Positions 17,742 to 25,970 of a DNA stretch of 64,000 nucleotides are shown piece by piece. Made by a program: the position numbers and the translations under genes. This DNA is from Agrobacterium arsenijevicii. GTDB lineage: Bacteria; Pseudomonadota; Alphaproteobacteria; Rhizobiales; Rhizobiaceae. A model generated the notes under the pieces. The model searched no databases. It was not told where the DNA came from and saw nothing but the letters and a program-made list of their open reading frames with translations. Numbering within the stretch: the first letter of the stretch is position 1; each line of letters opens with the position of its first letter. The stretch covers positions 1 through 64,000 of the forward strand of contig JWIT01000019.1 in the NCBI GenBank assembly GCA_000949895.1, in the 5' to 3' direction.

Positions 17742-18758
17742 TCAGAAGCCCGAAAGCACGATCTTGCCCTTGGCCGTGTTGCTTTCGATCAGGGCGTGAG
17801 CCTTGATCAGATTTGCGGCATTGATGGTGCCGAAAACCTCCGTCAGTGTCGTCTTGATCTTGCCGGCATCGACCAGTTCCGCAACGTGATTGAGCAGCCT
17901 GTGCTGTTCGATCATGTCAGGCGTCTGGAAAACAGCGCGGGCGAACATCATTTCCCAATGGATCGAAATGCATTTGCGTTTGAAGGCCATGACGTCGAAA
18001 CCGCCGGCCGGATCGTCGATCAGCGCGAAACGGCCCTGCGGCGCAATCGCTGCCACGCTGTCGGCGGCGTGGATGTCGCTATGGGTGGTCGAGAACACGA
18101 AGCCCGGGGCACCGAGACCAAGTGCCTCCACCTGCGGGGCAATCGGCTTGCTGTGATCGACGACATGATGCGCGCCGAGATCCTTCACCCATTGCATCGT
18201 TTCCGGTCGCGAAGCCGTGGCTATGACGGTGAGGTCCGTCAGCGCTCTCAGAAGCTGGATGGCAATCGAGCCGACGCCGCCGGCGCCACCGATCACCAGA
18301 ACGGCATTTGCCGCACCCGGAACCGGTTCCTTCACCCGCAGCCGGTCGAACAGCGTTTCGTAAGCGGTGATCGCGGTCAGTGGTAGCGCTGCGGCTTCCT
18401 CGAAATTCAGGGACTTCGGCTTTGCGCCGACGATGCGCTCGTCAACCAGATGGAACTCGCTGTTGGAGCCGGGGCGGTTGATGACACCAGCATAAAACAC
18501 CTCGTCGCCCGGTTTGAACAGCGAGACCTTGTCGCCGACAGCCTTCACCACACCGGCGGCATCGAAGCCGAGCACGCGGACAGCACCATTTTCCGGCGCC
18601 TGGTTGCGGCGAACCTTGGTGTCGACAGGATTGACCGAAACGGCCTTCACCTCCACCAGAATGTCGTGTCCCTTCGCTTCCGGCTGCGGCAGGTCGATGT
18701 CGAGAAGGGCATCCTTCGCGGTGATGGGCTGGCTCGTCTTGTAACCGATGGCGCGCAT
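17742..18758 (-). CDS. zinc-type alcohol dehydrogenase / quinone oxidoreductase family protein (MDR)
   Basis: A 338-residue medium-chain dehydrogenase/reductase starting MRAIGYKTSQPITAKDALLD, with AAGGAG eight bases upstream. A GroES-like domain (residues 30-130, VSVNPVDTKVR, LGFDAAGVVKAVG) is followed by a Rossmann domain with VLVIGGAGGVGSIAIQL. The catalytic and structural zinc Cys of true alcohol dehydrogenases are missing, so this is the zinc-free ZADH/quinone reductase branch using NADPH. It is divergent from an HxlR regulator, a layout typical of genes induced by quinones or aldehydes. Confidence 0.88.
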   Translation of the reverse strand: MRAIGYKTSQPITAKDALLDIDLPQPEAKGHDILVEVKAVSVNPVDTKVRRNQAPENGAVRVLGFDAAGVVKAVGDKVSLFKPGDEVFYAGVINRPGSNSEFHLVDERIVGAKPKSLNFEEAAALPLTAITAYETLFDRLRVKEPVPGAANAVLVIGGAGGVGSIAIQLLRALTDLTVIATASRPETMQWVKDLGAHHVVDHSKPIAPQVEALGLGAPGFVFSTTHSDIHAADSVAAIAPQGRFALIDDPAGGFDVMAFKRKCISIHWEMMFARAVFQTPDMIEQHRLLNHVAELVDAGKIKTTLTEVFGTINAANLIKAHALIESNTAKGKIVLSGF

Positions 18759-18861
18759 GAACAGTCTCCTTTGCTTGTTTGCGTGCCTCTTACTTGATAC
18801 ATATGAACATCGATCGCAAGAATGCACATTTTGTGATGATACATACAAAAAGGATACTGTG
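18759..18861. promoter_or_regulatory. divergent promoter with two direct TGATACATA repeats
   Basis: TGATACATA occurs at 18795-18803 and again at 18837-18845, 42 bases apart start to start (four helical turns). The 103-bp region separates the dehydrogenase from the HxlR gene. A dimeric winged-helix regulator contacting two repeats on the same face would control both genes. The site is seen; its use as an operator is inferred. Confidence 0.55.
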
Positions 18862-19251
18862 ATGTCGCGACCGCGCGCCAAGCTTACCGGCAACTTTCCC
18901 GGCTGCCCGGTGGAGTCCGCCTTGAGTTTCCTCGACGGTAAATGGAAGGGCGTGATCCTCTATCATCTCATCAATGAGGGCACACTGCGCTTCAACGAGC
19001 TGCGCCGCCACATTCCAAGCGTCACCCAGCGCATGCTGACCAAGCAGCTGCGGGAACTGGAAGAGGCGGGCCTGATTTCGCGCACCGTCTTCCCGGTGGT
19101 GCCGCCGCGTGTGGACTACGCGCTGACGCCGCTCGGCGAGACCATGAAACCGGTGATTTCGGCGCTGAAAAGCTGGGGTGACGCCCATGTCGTGTGCAAG
19201 AACGGTGCGAAATACACCCAGCTTCCAGAGGCTGCGGAGAAGGCGGCCTGA
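18862..19251 (+). CDS. HxlR-family winged-helix transcriptional regulator
   Basis: A 129-residue regulator starting MSRPRAKLTGNFPGCPVESA after AAGGATACTGTG. The HxlR core is complete: FLDGKWKGVILYHLINEGTLRFNEL, IPSVTQRMLTKQLRELEEAGLI, and the wing VPPRVDYALTPLG. Cys in GCPVES at the N-terminus is where redox-sensing members (YodB, HypR, QorR) carry their reactive Cys; a second Cys lies near the C-terminus (VVCKNG). It probably represses the divergent dehydrogenase until electrophiles modify the Cys. An in-frame extension to 18748 is not supported. Confidence 0.9.
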   Translation: MSRPRAKLTGNFPGCPVESALSFLDGKWKGVILYHLINEGTLRFNELRRHIPSVTQRMLTKQLRELEEAGLISRTVFPVVPPRVDYALTPLGETMKPVISALKSWGDAHVVCKNGAKYTQLPEAAEKAA

Positions 19252-19333
19252 AAAATCACGGGTAAAACCACGTCCTGCCGCGCTCCTTTTTCATGGTGCG
19301 ACGCAACACGGATTTGCCCCGTTTGATGCATAA

Positions 19334-19356
19334 TGCTGCGAACTTGATTCGCAGCA
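19334..19356 (+). promoter_or_regulatory. leader hairpin just upstream of uppP
   Basis: TGCTGCGAA-cttga-TTCGCAGCA is a perfect 9-bp stem with a 5-base loop, ending 15 bases before the uppP ATG and next to AGGGA. There is no T tract, so it is not a terminator for the HxlR gene. A role in uppP mRNA stability or translation is possible. Confidence 0.5.
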
Positions 19357-19371
19357 GGGACATCAAAACAC

Positions 19372-20208
19372 ATGAGCATCGGTTGGTTGGAGGCCGGATT
19401 TCTCGGCCTTTTGCAAGGACTTACGGAATTTCTTCCGGTTTCTTCAAGCGCGCATCTGAGGATAGCCGGAGAGTTTCTGCCCTCCGGCGCGGATCCGGGT
19501 GCCGCCTTCACCGCGATTACGCAGATCGGCACGGAAATGGCTGTTCTGGTCTATTTCTGGTCGGATATCATGCGGATTGCCGCCGCCTGGCTCCGGCAGA
19601 ACCTTCGTCTCGGCCCCTATGACAAGTCTGATGCGCGGCTCGGCTGGCTGATTATCGTCGGCTCGGTGCCGATCGTGCTGCTCGGCCTGTTCTTCAAGGA
19701 TGCCATCGAGCATTCGCTGCGCAACCTCTACATCACCGCCGTGATGCTGATCGTCTTCGGCATCATTCTCGGCGTTGCCGACAGGATCGGCAAGAAGCGC
19801 TACAAGCTGAACCAGCTGATCTGGCGTGACGGCATCCTGTTCGGTTTCGCGCAGGCGATGGCGCTGATCCCCGGCGTATCGCGCTCGGGCGGCACCATCA
19901 GCGCCGGCCTGCTTTTAGGCTACACGCGCGAAGCGGCCGCACGGTATTCCTTCCTGCTCGCCGTTCCCGCCGTCTTCGGCTCGGGTTTCTACCAGCTGTT
20001 CAAAAGCATCGGTGAGGACAACCCGGTCGGCTGGGGCCAGACGGGGCTCGCAACGCTGATCGCCTTCGTCGTTGGTTACGCCGTGATCGTCGTCTTCCTC
20101 AAGCTCGTGTCCACCAAGAGCTACATGCCCTTCGTCTGGTACCGCGTGGTTATTGGCTTTATTTTGCTTGGGCTGCTGGGCACGGGTGTTATCAATGCTG
20201 GTGGGTGA
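19372..20208 (+). CDS. uppP: undecaprenyl-diphosphatase (bacitracin resistance)
   Basis: A 278-residue polytopic membrane enzyme of the BacA/UppP family. It removes a phosphate from undecaprenyl diphosphate to recycle the lipid carrier for peptidoglycan and O-antigen. Signatures are GLLQGLTEFLPVSSSAHL near the N-terminus (Glu-rich motif with PVSSS) and ALIPGVSRSGGTISAGLLLG (PGxSRSG motif). About eight hydrophobic helices; family length. A 9-bp leader hairpin lies just upstream and repeat A2 plus a terminator follow. Confidence 0.97.
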   Translation: MSIGWLEAGFLGLLQGLTEFLPVSSSAHLRIAGEFLPSGADPGAAFTAITQIGTEMAVLVYFWSDIMRIAAAWLRQNLRLGPYDKSDARLGWLIIVGSVPIVLLGLFFKDAIEHSLRNLYITAVMLIVFGIILGVADRIGKKRYKLNQLIWRDGILFGFAQAMALIPGVSRSGGTISAGLLLGYTREAAARYSFLLAVPAVFGSGFYQLFKSIGEDNPVGWGQTGLATLIAFVVGYAVIVVFLKLVSTKSYMPFVWYRVVIGFILLGLLGTGVINAGG

Positions 20209-20224
20209 GGGGAAGGTCACTCGC

Positions 20225-20299
20225 CGTCATCCTCGGGCTTGACCCGAGGATCCACACCACGGCGCACCATGGATCCTCGGGTCAAGCCCGAGGATGACG
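20225..20299. repeat. intergenic palindromic repeat, family A copy 2
   Basis: Perfect 30-bp arms (20225-20254 and 20270-20299) around a 15-base spacer. Each arm holds a nested near-palindrome, TCCTCGGGCTTGACCCGAGGA. It lies between convergent uppP and mgtE, where it can form a large RNA hairpin. Confidence 0.92.
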
Positions 20300-20326
20300 A
20301 TGGAGAGGTTTCGATTTTTTCAGGTA

Positions 20327-20356
20327 AGGCCCGCTCTTTCGAGCGGGCCTTTTTCG
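20327..20356. terminator. rho-independent terminator between uppP and mgtE
   Basis: AGGCCCGCTC-tttc-GAGCGGGCCT (10-bp stem) followed by TTTTCGTTTC on the plus strand. On the minus strand a run of T is interrupted, but it lies just past the mgtE stop and may act in both directions. Confidence 0.8.
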
Positions 20357-20358
20357 TT

Positions 20359-21732
20359 TCAGAGCAATGTGCCGCTGAGGATGACCAGAGCCACCGAGAA
20401 GTAGATGACGAGGCCGCTGACATCCACCAGCGTGGCGACGAAGGGGGCAGAGGCGCTGGCGGGATCGAGCCGCAGGCGTTGTAGCAGGAAGGGCAGCATG
20501 GAGCCGGCCAGCGAACCGAAGGTAACGATGCCGACAAGCGCGGAAAACACGGTGGCGCCCACCAGCAGCCAATGGTCGCCGTAGTCGTAAAAGCCTGCCT
20601 GCTGCCAGATCGTCAGACGCAGGAAGCCGATGGCGCCCAGAATGCAGCCGAGCGTGAGACCCGTCGGAATTTCCCGCAGCAGCACCCGCCACCAGTCCGA
20701 AAGCTTCAACTCGCCAAGCGCCAGCGCCCGGATGATGAGCGAGGTTGCCTGCGAACCGGAGTTACCGCCCGATGACATGATGAGCGGAATGAACAGCGTC
20801 AATACCACGGCCTTTTCCAGCTCGCCTTCGAAATGCTGCATGGCGCTTGCCGTCAGCATTTCGCCGAGGAACAGGGCGGCAAGCCAGCCTGCGCGCTTGC
20901 GGATCATGTCGGGAAAGCCCATTGCCATATAGGGCTTGCCGAGCGCTTCCATACCACCGAACTTGTGGGCGTCTTCCGTGGTGTCTGCGATCATGGTGTC
21001 GATCACGTCGTCCACGGTGACGATGCCGAGAATATGCGAGTGGTCGTCAACGACGGGAAGTGCGAGCAGGTCGTGCTTGCGGATCAGCCGTGCGACATCC
21101 TCCTGCGACATCAGGGGGCTGGCACAAACGATACCTTCCTTCGATGCGACGGAGAGAATGGAAGCGCCGGCTTCGCCGGTCAGCAGGCGACGCAGCGTCA
21201 CAACGGTTGTCAGCGTTCCGTCCTGCGCCAGCACATAGATGGCATAGACCGTTTCACGCGACCGCTCGACAACGCGGATGTGCGAAAGGGTCTGTTCCAC
21301 CGTCCAGTTATCAGGCACGCTGACGAATTCAGTGGTCATGATCGAGCCGGCGGTGCGTGGCGGATAACCCATCAGATGTTTGATGGAGAGCGCGGTCGTG
21401 CGGTCCAGCCGGGAAAACAGCTTTGCGCGGGGCTCTTCTTCCATTTCCGCCATGACGTCGGCCACGCGGTCGTCAGACATCAGGTTGACGAAGCGGGCGG
21501 CCTGTTCAAGGGGAATGCCGGCAATGATGGCGGCTGCGTCATGCAGCTCCGGCCGGTCGAGAATGGCGACGGCCTTTGCCTGCGGCATGGCGAGCAGGGC
21601 AGTTATGGCAGCATCGGTATCAAGCGTGTTGAGGTGCTCGACGCGTTCTGCAATTGTCGTGGAACCGGCATTTCCGCTGCGGAGAAGACGTGCGGCCTTG
21701 CTGGCTCTCTGGGAGAGGGTGTGGAAGTTCAT
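20359..21732 (-). CDS. mgtE: magnesium transporter MgtE
   Basis: A 457-residue Mg2+ channel. The cytoplasmic N domain (about residues 1-135, superhelical, MPQAKAVAILDRPELHDAA) and paired CBS domains (about 140-270, TVTLRRLLTGEAG..., HILGIVTVDDVIDTMIADT) sense internal Mg2+. Five membrane helices follow (about 285-457), with the pore signature LIMSSGGNSGSQATSLIIRALALGE. Length and domain order match the family. A highly structured leader precedes the start codon, which has AGGTGAGCA upstream. Confidence 0.97.
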   Translation of the reverse strand: MNFHTLSQRASKAARLLRSGNAGSTTIAERVEHLNTLDTDAAITALLAMPQAKAVAILDRPELHDAAAIIAGIPLEQAARFVNLMSDDRVADVMAEMEEEPRAKLFSRLDRTTALSIKHLMGYPPRTAGSIMTTEFVSVPDNWTVEQTLSHIRVVERSRETVYAIYVLAQDGTLTTVVTLRRLLTGEAGASILSVASKEGIVCASPLMSQEDVARLIRKHDLLALPVVDDHSHILGIVTVDDVIDTMIADTTEDAHKFGGMEALGKPYMAMGFPDMIRKRAGWLAALFLGEMLTASAMQHFEGELEKAVVLTLFIPLIMSSGGNSGSQATSLIIRALALGELKLSDWWRVLLREIPTGLTLGCILGAIGFLRLTIWQQAGFYDYGDHWLLVGATVFSALVGIVTFGSLAGSMLPFLLQRLRLDPASASAPFVATLVDVSGLVIYFSVALVILSGTLL

Positions 21733-21850
21733 GATTGCTCACCTTTCCGTCGATTCGCCGATTACGGCGAACGCGGTGGTGAGCCGACAGGGGTCGGATC
21801 AGTTCCCGTTCGCCGCTTTCGGCAAAGGCAATCGACTACTACTGTCGCTA
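21733..21850 (-). promoter_or_regulatory. structured 5' leader of mgtE, riboswitch-like candidate
   Basis: On the minus strand several stems lie in about 100 bases before the mgtE ATG: GCCGaaagCGGC, CCGACccctGTCGG, and TTCGCCG-taat-CGGCGAA. In addition GTCGATTGCC near the 5' end can pair with GGCGAATCGAC near the 3' end (one bulge), enclosing the first two hairpins; this closing stem and the last hairpin share the same bases and exclude each other. Two exclusive folds next to the ribosome site (AGGTGAG) are what a metal-sensing leader would show. No match to the M-box or yybP-ykoY consensus was recognised. Confidence 0.45.
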
Positions 21851-22017
21851 GACATCAAATGATGCTCCGTTGAAATCCGCGCCGTGCCGGGTCACGGCCT
21901 GTGCGTAGCGTCGTGTGCGCCTGAAACGAAAAAGAGTCAAGCGAGGCAATTGTGAAATTTCCGTAAGGTTTCCGGCCGGTGCCGGAAAGGGCATTCCAGC
22001 CGCTGAAAAACCGGCAT
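21851..22017. other. short intergenic region
   Basis: 167 bases between the mgtE leader and the end of the MFS gene, both on the minus strand. It should contain the mgtE promoter; no strong hexamers were identified by eye. Confidence 0.3.
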
Positions 22018-23262
22018 TCAGCCGGCTTTTGCGCGCCTCTCGACGGTGACGGAAACAAGGAAAACGCCAAGCCCGAGGAGGGAAAGAACCGCCCCCACAT
22101 AACCGGTGGAAGCGTAACCGAAGCCCATGGCGATGACCATGCCGCCGAGCCATGCGCCAAGTGCGTTGGCGATGTTGAAAGCGGAGTGGTTGGAGGCGGC
22201 GGCAAGCGTCTGCGCATCCGCCGCGACATCCATCAGCCGCGTCTGCACGGCAGGGCAGGCGGCAAAACCGCAGCCGATCAGGAAGACGCAGAGGCACAGC
22301 ATGAACGGGTCATGCGCCGTCATGCCGAACACGGCCATGACGACCACGTTGAAGGCCAGCATGCCGCCAATCGTGCCGTTGAGCGAGATATCGGCGAGCC
22401 GCGAGCCGACGACATTACCGACATTCATGCCGATGCCGAACAGCGCCAGCACCATGGAGACGGTGGAGACCGGCATCATCGCGACATCGGTGGTGGTCTT
22501 GGCGATATAGCTGAAAACCGAGAACATGCCGCCGAAACCGACCGACGCGATGGCAAGCGTCAGCCACACCTGCACACGGCGGAAAGCACCGAGCTCACGC
22601 CACACGCTCGCGCCTTCCTCCACCTTGTCACGCGGCTGGAACAGCCACAGCAGGGCGACGGTCAACAGCCCGATGCCGCCGACCAGCATGAAGGCCGCGC
22701 GCCAGGAAAGCATCTGGCCGAAGAAGGTTGCAAGCGGGGTGCCGAGCAGCGTGGCGATGGTGAGGCCAAGCATGACACGGCCGACGGCGCGGGCGCGTTT
22801 ATGGATCGGCGCCATGGAGGCCGCCACCAGCGCCGCAACGCCGAAATAGGCGCCATGCGGCAGGCCGGTGATGAAGCGCAGTACGGTGAAGCTCAGGAAA
22901 TCCGGTGCGAGGGCACTCAGAATATTGCCGAGCGCAAAAAGTCCCATGAGGCCGAGTAGCAATGTGCGCCGCGTCATGCGCGCGGCGAGAACCGCGATGA
23001 TGGGCGCGCCGATGACGACACCGAGCGCATAGGCCGTGATGACGTAACCCGCCTGCGGCACCGTCACGCCATAGGTCGTGGCGACATCCGGCAGCAGGCC
23101 CATGATGGCGAATTCGCCGGTGCCGATGCCGAAACCGCCGGCGGCCAGCGCTAGTTCGATAAGAGCGACGGCAAACGGCGTCAATGCCACGGCGGGAGTG
23201 GCCGTAACAATGGTTTCACTCTCCGCGTCAAGGCGGGCTTCCGAAATGTTCGTCTGGCTCAT
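22018..23262 (-). CDS. MFS transporter, DHA1 drug/sugar-efflux type (AraJ/NepI-like)
   Basis: A 414-residue permease starting MSQTNISEARLDAESE, with twelve hydrophobic segments. The loop after helix 2 has ARMTRRTLLLGLMGLF in place of the general MFS GxxxDRxGRR, and helix 4 starts with RFITGLPHGAYFGVAALVA, characteristic of AraJ/PbuE/NepI exporters. Substrates in this group include arabinose-like sugars, purine nucleosides and drugs; the exact one is unknown. The region just upstream carries a terminator-like hairpin inside the leader. Confidence 0.88.
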   Translation of the reverse strand: MSQTNISEARLDAESETIVTATPAVALTPFAVALIELALAAGGFGIGTGEFAIMGLLPDVATTYGVTVPQAGYVITAYALGVVIGAPIIAVLAARMTRRTLLLGLMGLFALGNILSALAPDFLSFTVLRFITGLPHGAYFGVAALVAASMAPIHKRARAVGRVMLGLTIATLLGTPLATFFGQMLSWRAAFMLVGGIGLLTVALLWLFQPRDKVEEGASVWRELGAFRRVQVWLTLAIASVGFGGMFSVFSYIAKTTTDVAMMPVSTVSMVLALFGIGMNVGNVVGSRLADISLNGTIGGMLAFNVVVMAVFGMTAHDPFMLCLCVFLIGCGFAACPAVQTRLMDVAADAQTLAAASNHSAFNIANALGAWLGGMVIAMGFGYASTGYVGAVLSLLGLGVFLVSVTVERRAKAG

Positions 23263-23291
23263 TGTGACCTGAAAGGGGGGAGGACCCCACA

Positions 23292-23328
23292 GAAAAAAGG
23301 GCAAGACCGTATGGGAACGGTCTGCCCT
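23292..23328 (-). terminator. attenuator-like terminator in the leader of the MFS gene
   Basis: Minus-strand GGGC-AGACCGT-tcccat-ACGGTCT-t-GCCC followed by TTTTTT, an 11-bp stem with one bulge. It lies 30 bases upstream of the MFS start codon in the direction of transcription, so it would stop transcripts before the gene unless overridden. Alternatively it ends a small RNA starting upstream on the same strand. Confidence 0.7.
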
Positions 23329-23497
23329 GACTGGAGATGCGCGGCCATGAAAATGACCTTAAGTGATCCCTAACATGAAATGATGCGTTGCGGTAGAGCG
23401 ATTCTCGGCAAAAGTGCATCTTCACGCGATGGTGTTCGGAACTCTATAGGGCCCCAGGCATTTACGCGCGGCTGCGTCGCGGGAACGGGTTGGAAAT

Positions 23498-24406
23498 ATG
23501 AAGCTCATTGCAGTTTTCAATCGTGATGGCGGCACTTTTCGCACCACGGATATGGATGCCTATTGCGACCATGTCCGCGCGGTGTTTTCCCGTGCCGGCC
23601 ACGCAATCGATTGCCGTGTCGTCTCCGGCAAGGAAATCGTCGAGGAAATGCAATATGCCGCCGAGGAGCCTGATATCGAAGGCATCATTGCCGGCGGCGG
23701 CGACGGCACAATTTCGGCGGCCGCCAGCATTGCCTGGAAACACGGCATCGCGCTCGGCATCGTGCCGGCCGGCACCATGAACCTGTTTGCGCGCTCGCTG
23801 AAACTGCCGCTCGATATCCACCTGGTCTTGGAGACGCTTGCGAATGGCGAGGTCGCCAATGTCGATATCGCCAGCGCCAATGGCCGCCTGTTCGTGCATC
23901 AGTTTTCCGCGGGCCTGCATTCGCGCATGGTGCGTTACCGCAACAATCTCGCCTTCGCTTCCCGTATCGGCAAGATCAAGGCGAGTGTCCGCGCCGCCAT
24001 CAGCGTCATTCTCAACCCGCCGGTCTTCGAGGTGGAATATACGGTCAACGGCAGGACCCAGCGCCGCAAGGTCTCAGCCATCTCCGTCTCTAACAACGAA
24101 TTCGGCCGCAACTCGCTTTTGGTGGCGGATAACGTCTCGGGCGGCCATCTCGGTTTTTACCTCACCGATCCCCTGCGCCCCTCCGGCGTCGCAAGGCTTG
24201 CTTTCGACATTCTGCGCGGCAAGCTCAAGGAAAACGCCGCGGTGACGGCGACGACCGTGACGGATGTGGAGCTGCATTTCCCCAAGAAGCGTCACGATCT
24301 GCGCTGCGTCATCGATGGTGAATTGCTGCCGATGCAACGTGACGTCGCGCTGGAGGTTCACGCCGGCGAATTGAAGGTGCTGGTGGGGCAGGCCTTCTTC
24401 GCCTAA
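23498..24406 (+). CDS. diacylglycerol/lipid kinase family protein
   Basis: A 302-residue soluble kinase of the DAGK-catalytic superfamily (YegS/BmrU type). The nucleotide motif is GIIAGGGDGTISAAA (residues 64-78) and the second conserved segment is LGIVPAGTMNLFARSLKLP. The C-terminal beta-sandwich contains GHLGFYLTDPLRPSG and the conserved Asp/Gly segment CVIDGELLPM. It should phosphorylate a lipid such as diacylglycerol at the inner membrane face; the precise lipid is unknown. Single gene, divergent from the MFS transporter. Confidence 0.9.
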   Translation: MKLIAVFNRDGGTFRTTDMDAYCDHVRAVFSRAGHAIDCRVVSGKEIVEEMQYAAEEPDIEGIIAGGGDGTISAAASIAWKHGIALGIVPAGTMNLFARSLKLPLDIHLVLETLANGEVANVDIASANGRLFVHQFSAGLHSRMVRYRNNLAFASRIGKIKASVRAAISVILNPPVFEVEYTVNGRTQRRKVSAISVSNNEFGRNSLLVADNVSGGHLGFYLTDPLRPSGVARLAFDILRGKLKENAAVTATTVTDVELHFPKKRHDLRCVIDGELLPMQRDVALEVHAGELKVLVGQAFFA

Positions 24407-24534
24407 TGCCCGCTCGTTCAACAGGCGGTTATTCCCCCTAAAAACGCCAGTCTTGCCAAATCGGGGCCGCCCGGCCATGTTCGGTTGGGTGCGGTTCCAT
24501 CGGGGCCGTGGCTTTTGCGGGAGTGCGATCTGTC

Positions 24535-25911
24535 ATGAATGAAGTCTCCAGGGCGATGTCCAATCTGGCCGCCATCGATGCCGCCCATCACCTTCACCCC
24601 TTTTCCGATATGGGCAAGCTAAACGCCGCCGGCACCCGCATCATCGAACGGGCGGAAGGGGTCTTCATCTATGACAGCACTGGCAAGAAATATCTCGACG
24701 CCTTTGCCGGCCTGTGGTGCGTGAATATCGGTTACGGACGCCGCGAGATGGCCGATGTCGTGCAGCGCCAGATGAACGAACTACCCTATTACAACGCCTT
24801 TTTTGGCACCACGACACCGCCTGCGACACTTCTGGCGCAGAAGATCGCCTCCCGTGCCGGGCCGAAGATGAACCATGTGTTCTTCACCAATTCCGGCTCG
24901 GAAGCCACCGACACCTGGTTCCGCATGGCGCGGGTCTACTGGAAGGCGCTTGGCCATCCGGCAAAAACGAAGGTGATCGCAAGGCGCAACGGCTATCACG
25001 GCTCGACGGTTGCCGGCGCTTCGCTTGGCGGCATGAAGTGGATGCACGAGCAGGGCAACCTGCCGATCGAGGGCGTCGCCCATATTGGCCAGCCCTATTG
25101 GTACGCCGAGGGCGGCGATCTCTCACCCGCTGAATTCGGCCTGAAGGTTGCCCGCGAACTGGACGCGAAGATTGATGAGCTTGGCGAAGAGAACGTTGCC
25201 GCTTTCGTGGCGGAACCCATTCAGGGCGCGGGCGGCGTCATCGTGCCGCCGGAAACCTACTGGCCGGAAATCACTCGCATCTGCAAGGCGCGCAACATCC
25301 TGCTCGTGTCCGACGAGGTGATCTGCGGTTTCGGCCGTCTCGGCTCCTGGTTCGGATACCAGCATTTTGGCGTGGAACCGGATTTTGCGCCCGTCGCCAA
25401 GGGCCTGTCTTCCGGCTACCTGCCGATAGGCGGCGTCATCGTTTCCGACCGTGTGGCGGAGGTGATGCTGACTGAAGTCGGTGATTTCAACCACGGCTTC
25501 ACCTATTCCGGCCACCCCGTCTGCGCCGCCGCCGCGCTGGAAAACCTCCGCATCATCGAGGATGAGGGGCTGGTGGAGCGGGTGCGTGACGATATCGGCC
25601 CTTATTTTTCGCAAGGTTGGAAAAGCCTGACCGATCATGAGCTGGTGGGCGAGGCGGTGAATGTCGGCCTGATGGGTGGCCTGCAGCTGACAGCCGACAA
25701 GGCGACCCGCAAACGTTTTGCCAAGCCGGACGACATCGGCACTGCGGTGCGCAACCATTGCCTTGCAAACGGCCTCGTCATGCGCGCCACGGGCGACCGC
25801 ATGCTGGCTTCGCCGGCGCTGACGATCAGCCGCTCGGAGGTGGACCAGATCATCGAGACGCTGCGCAAGGGGCTCGACCACCTGCGCGATACACAAGAGC
25901 ATTTCCAGTAA
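24535..25911 (+). CDS. class III omega-aminotransferase (polyamine/beta-alanine:pyruvate type)
   Basis: A 458-residue PLP enzyme starting MNEVSRAMSNLAAIDAAHHL. Features: FTNSGSEATDTWFRMAR (phosphate-binding), RRNGYHGSTVAGASLGGMK, FVAEPIQGAGGVIVPPETYW, SDEVICGFGRLGSWFGYQHFG, and the Schiff-base Lys in PDFAPVAKGLSSGYLPIGGV. The pattern matches SpuC-like putrescine:pyruvate or omega-amino acid:pyruvate aminotransferases rather than ornithine or GABA enzymes. It likely deaminates an omega-amine with pyruvate as acceptor. An upstream in-frame codon at 24508 is less likely as start. Confidence 0.9.
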   Translation: MNEVSRAMSNLAAIDAAHHLHPFSDMGKLNAAGTRIIERAEGVFIYDSTGKKYLDAFAGLWCVNIGYGRREMADVVQRQMNELPYYNAFFGTTTPPATLLAQKIASRAGPKMNHVFFTNSGSEATDTWFRMARVYWKALGHPAKTKVIARRNGYHGSTVAGASLGGMKWMHEQGNLPIEGVAHIGQPYWYAEGGDLSPAEFGLKVARELDAKIDELGEENVAAFVAEPIQGAGGVIVPPETYWPEITRICKARNILLVSDEVICGFGRLGSWFGYQHFGVEPDFAPVAKGLSSGYLPIGGVIVSDRVAEVMLTEVGDFNHGFTYSGHPVCAAAALENLRIIEDEGLVERVRDDIGPYFSQGWKSLTDHELVGEAVNVGLMGGLQLTADKATRKRFAKPDDIGTAVRNHCLANGLVMRATGDRMLASPALTISRSEVDQIIETLRKGLDHLRDTQEHFQ

Positions 25912-25970
25912 AAGCGCGTAGCGGTTTTACGTCCGGGAAATGCGACAAAAAGCTCTAAGGGAGGAATGAC

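Noticed and set aside
20239..20484. Short ORFs running through the family A repeats (also 26383-26686)
   Set aside because: They only translate the palindromic repeat (SSSGLTRGS, RVKPEDD) and are a known misannotation pattern.
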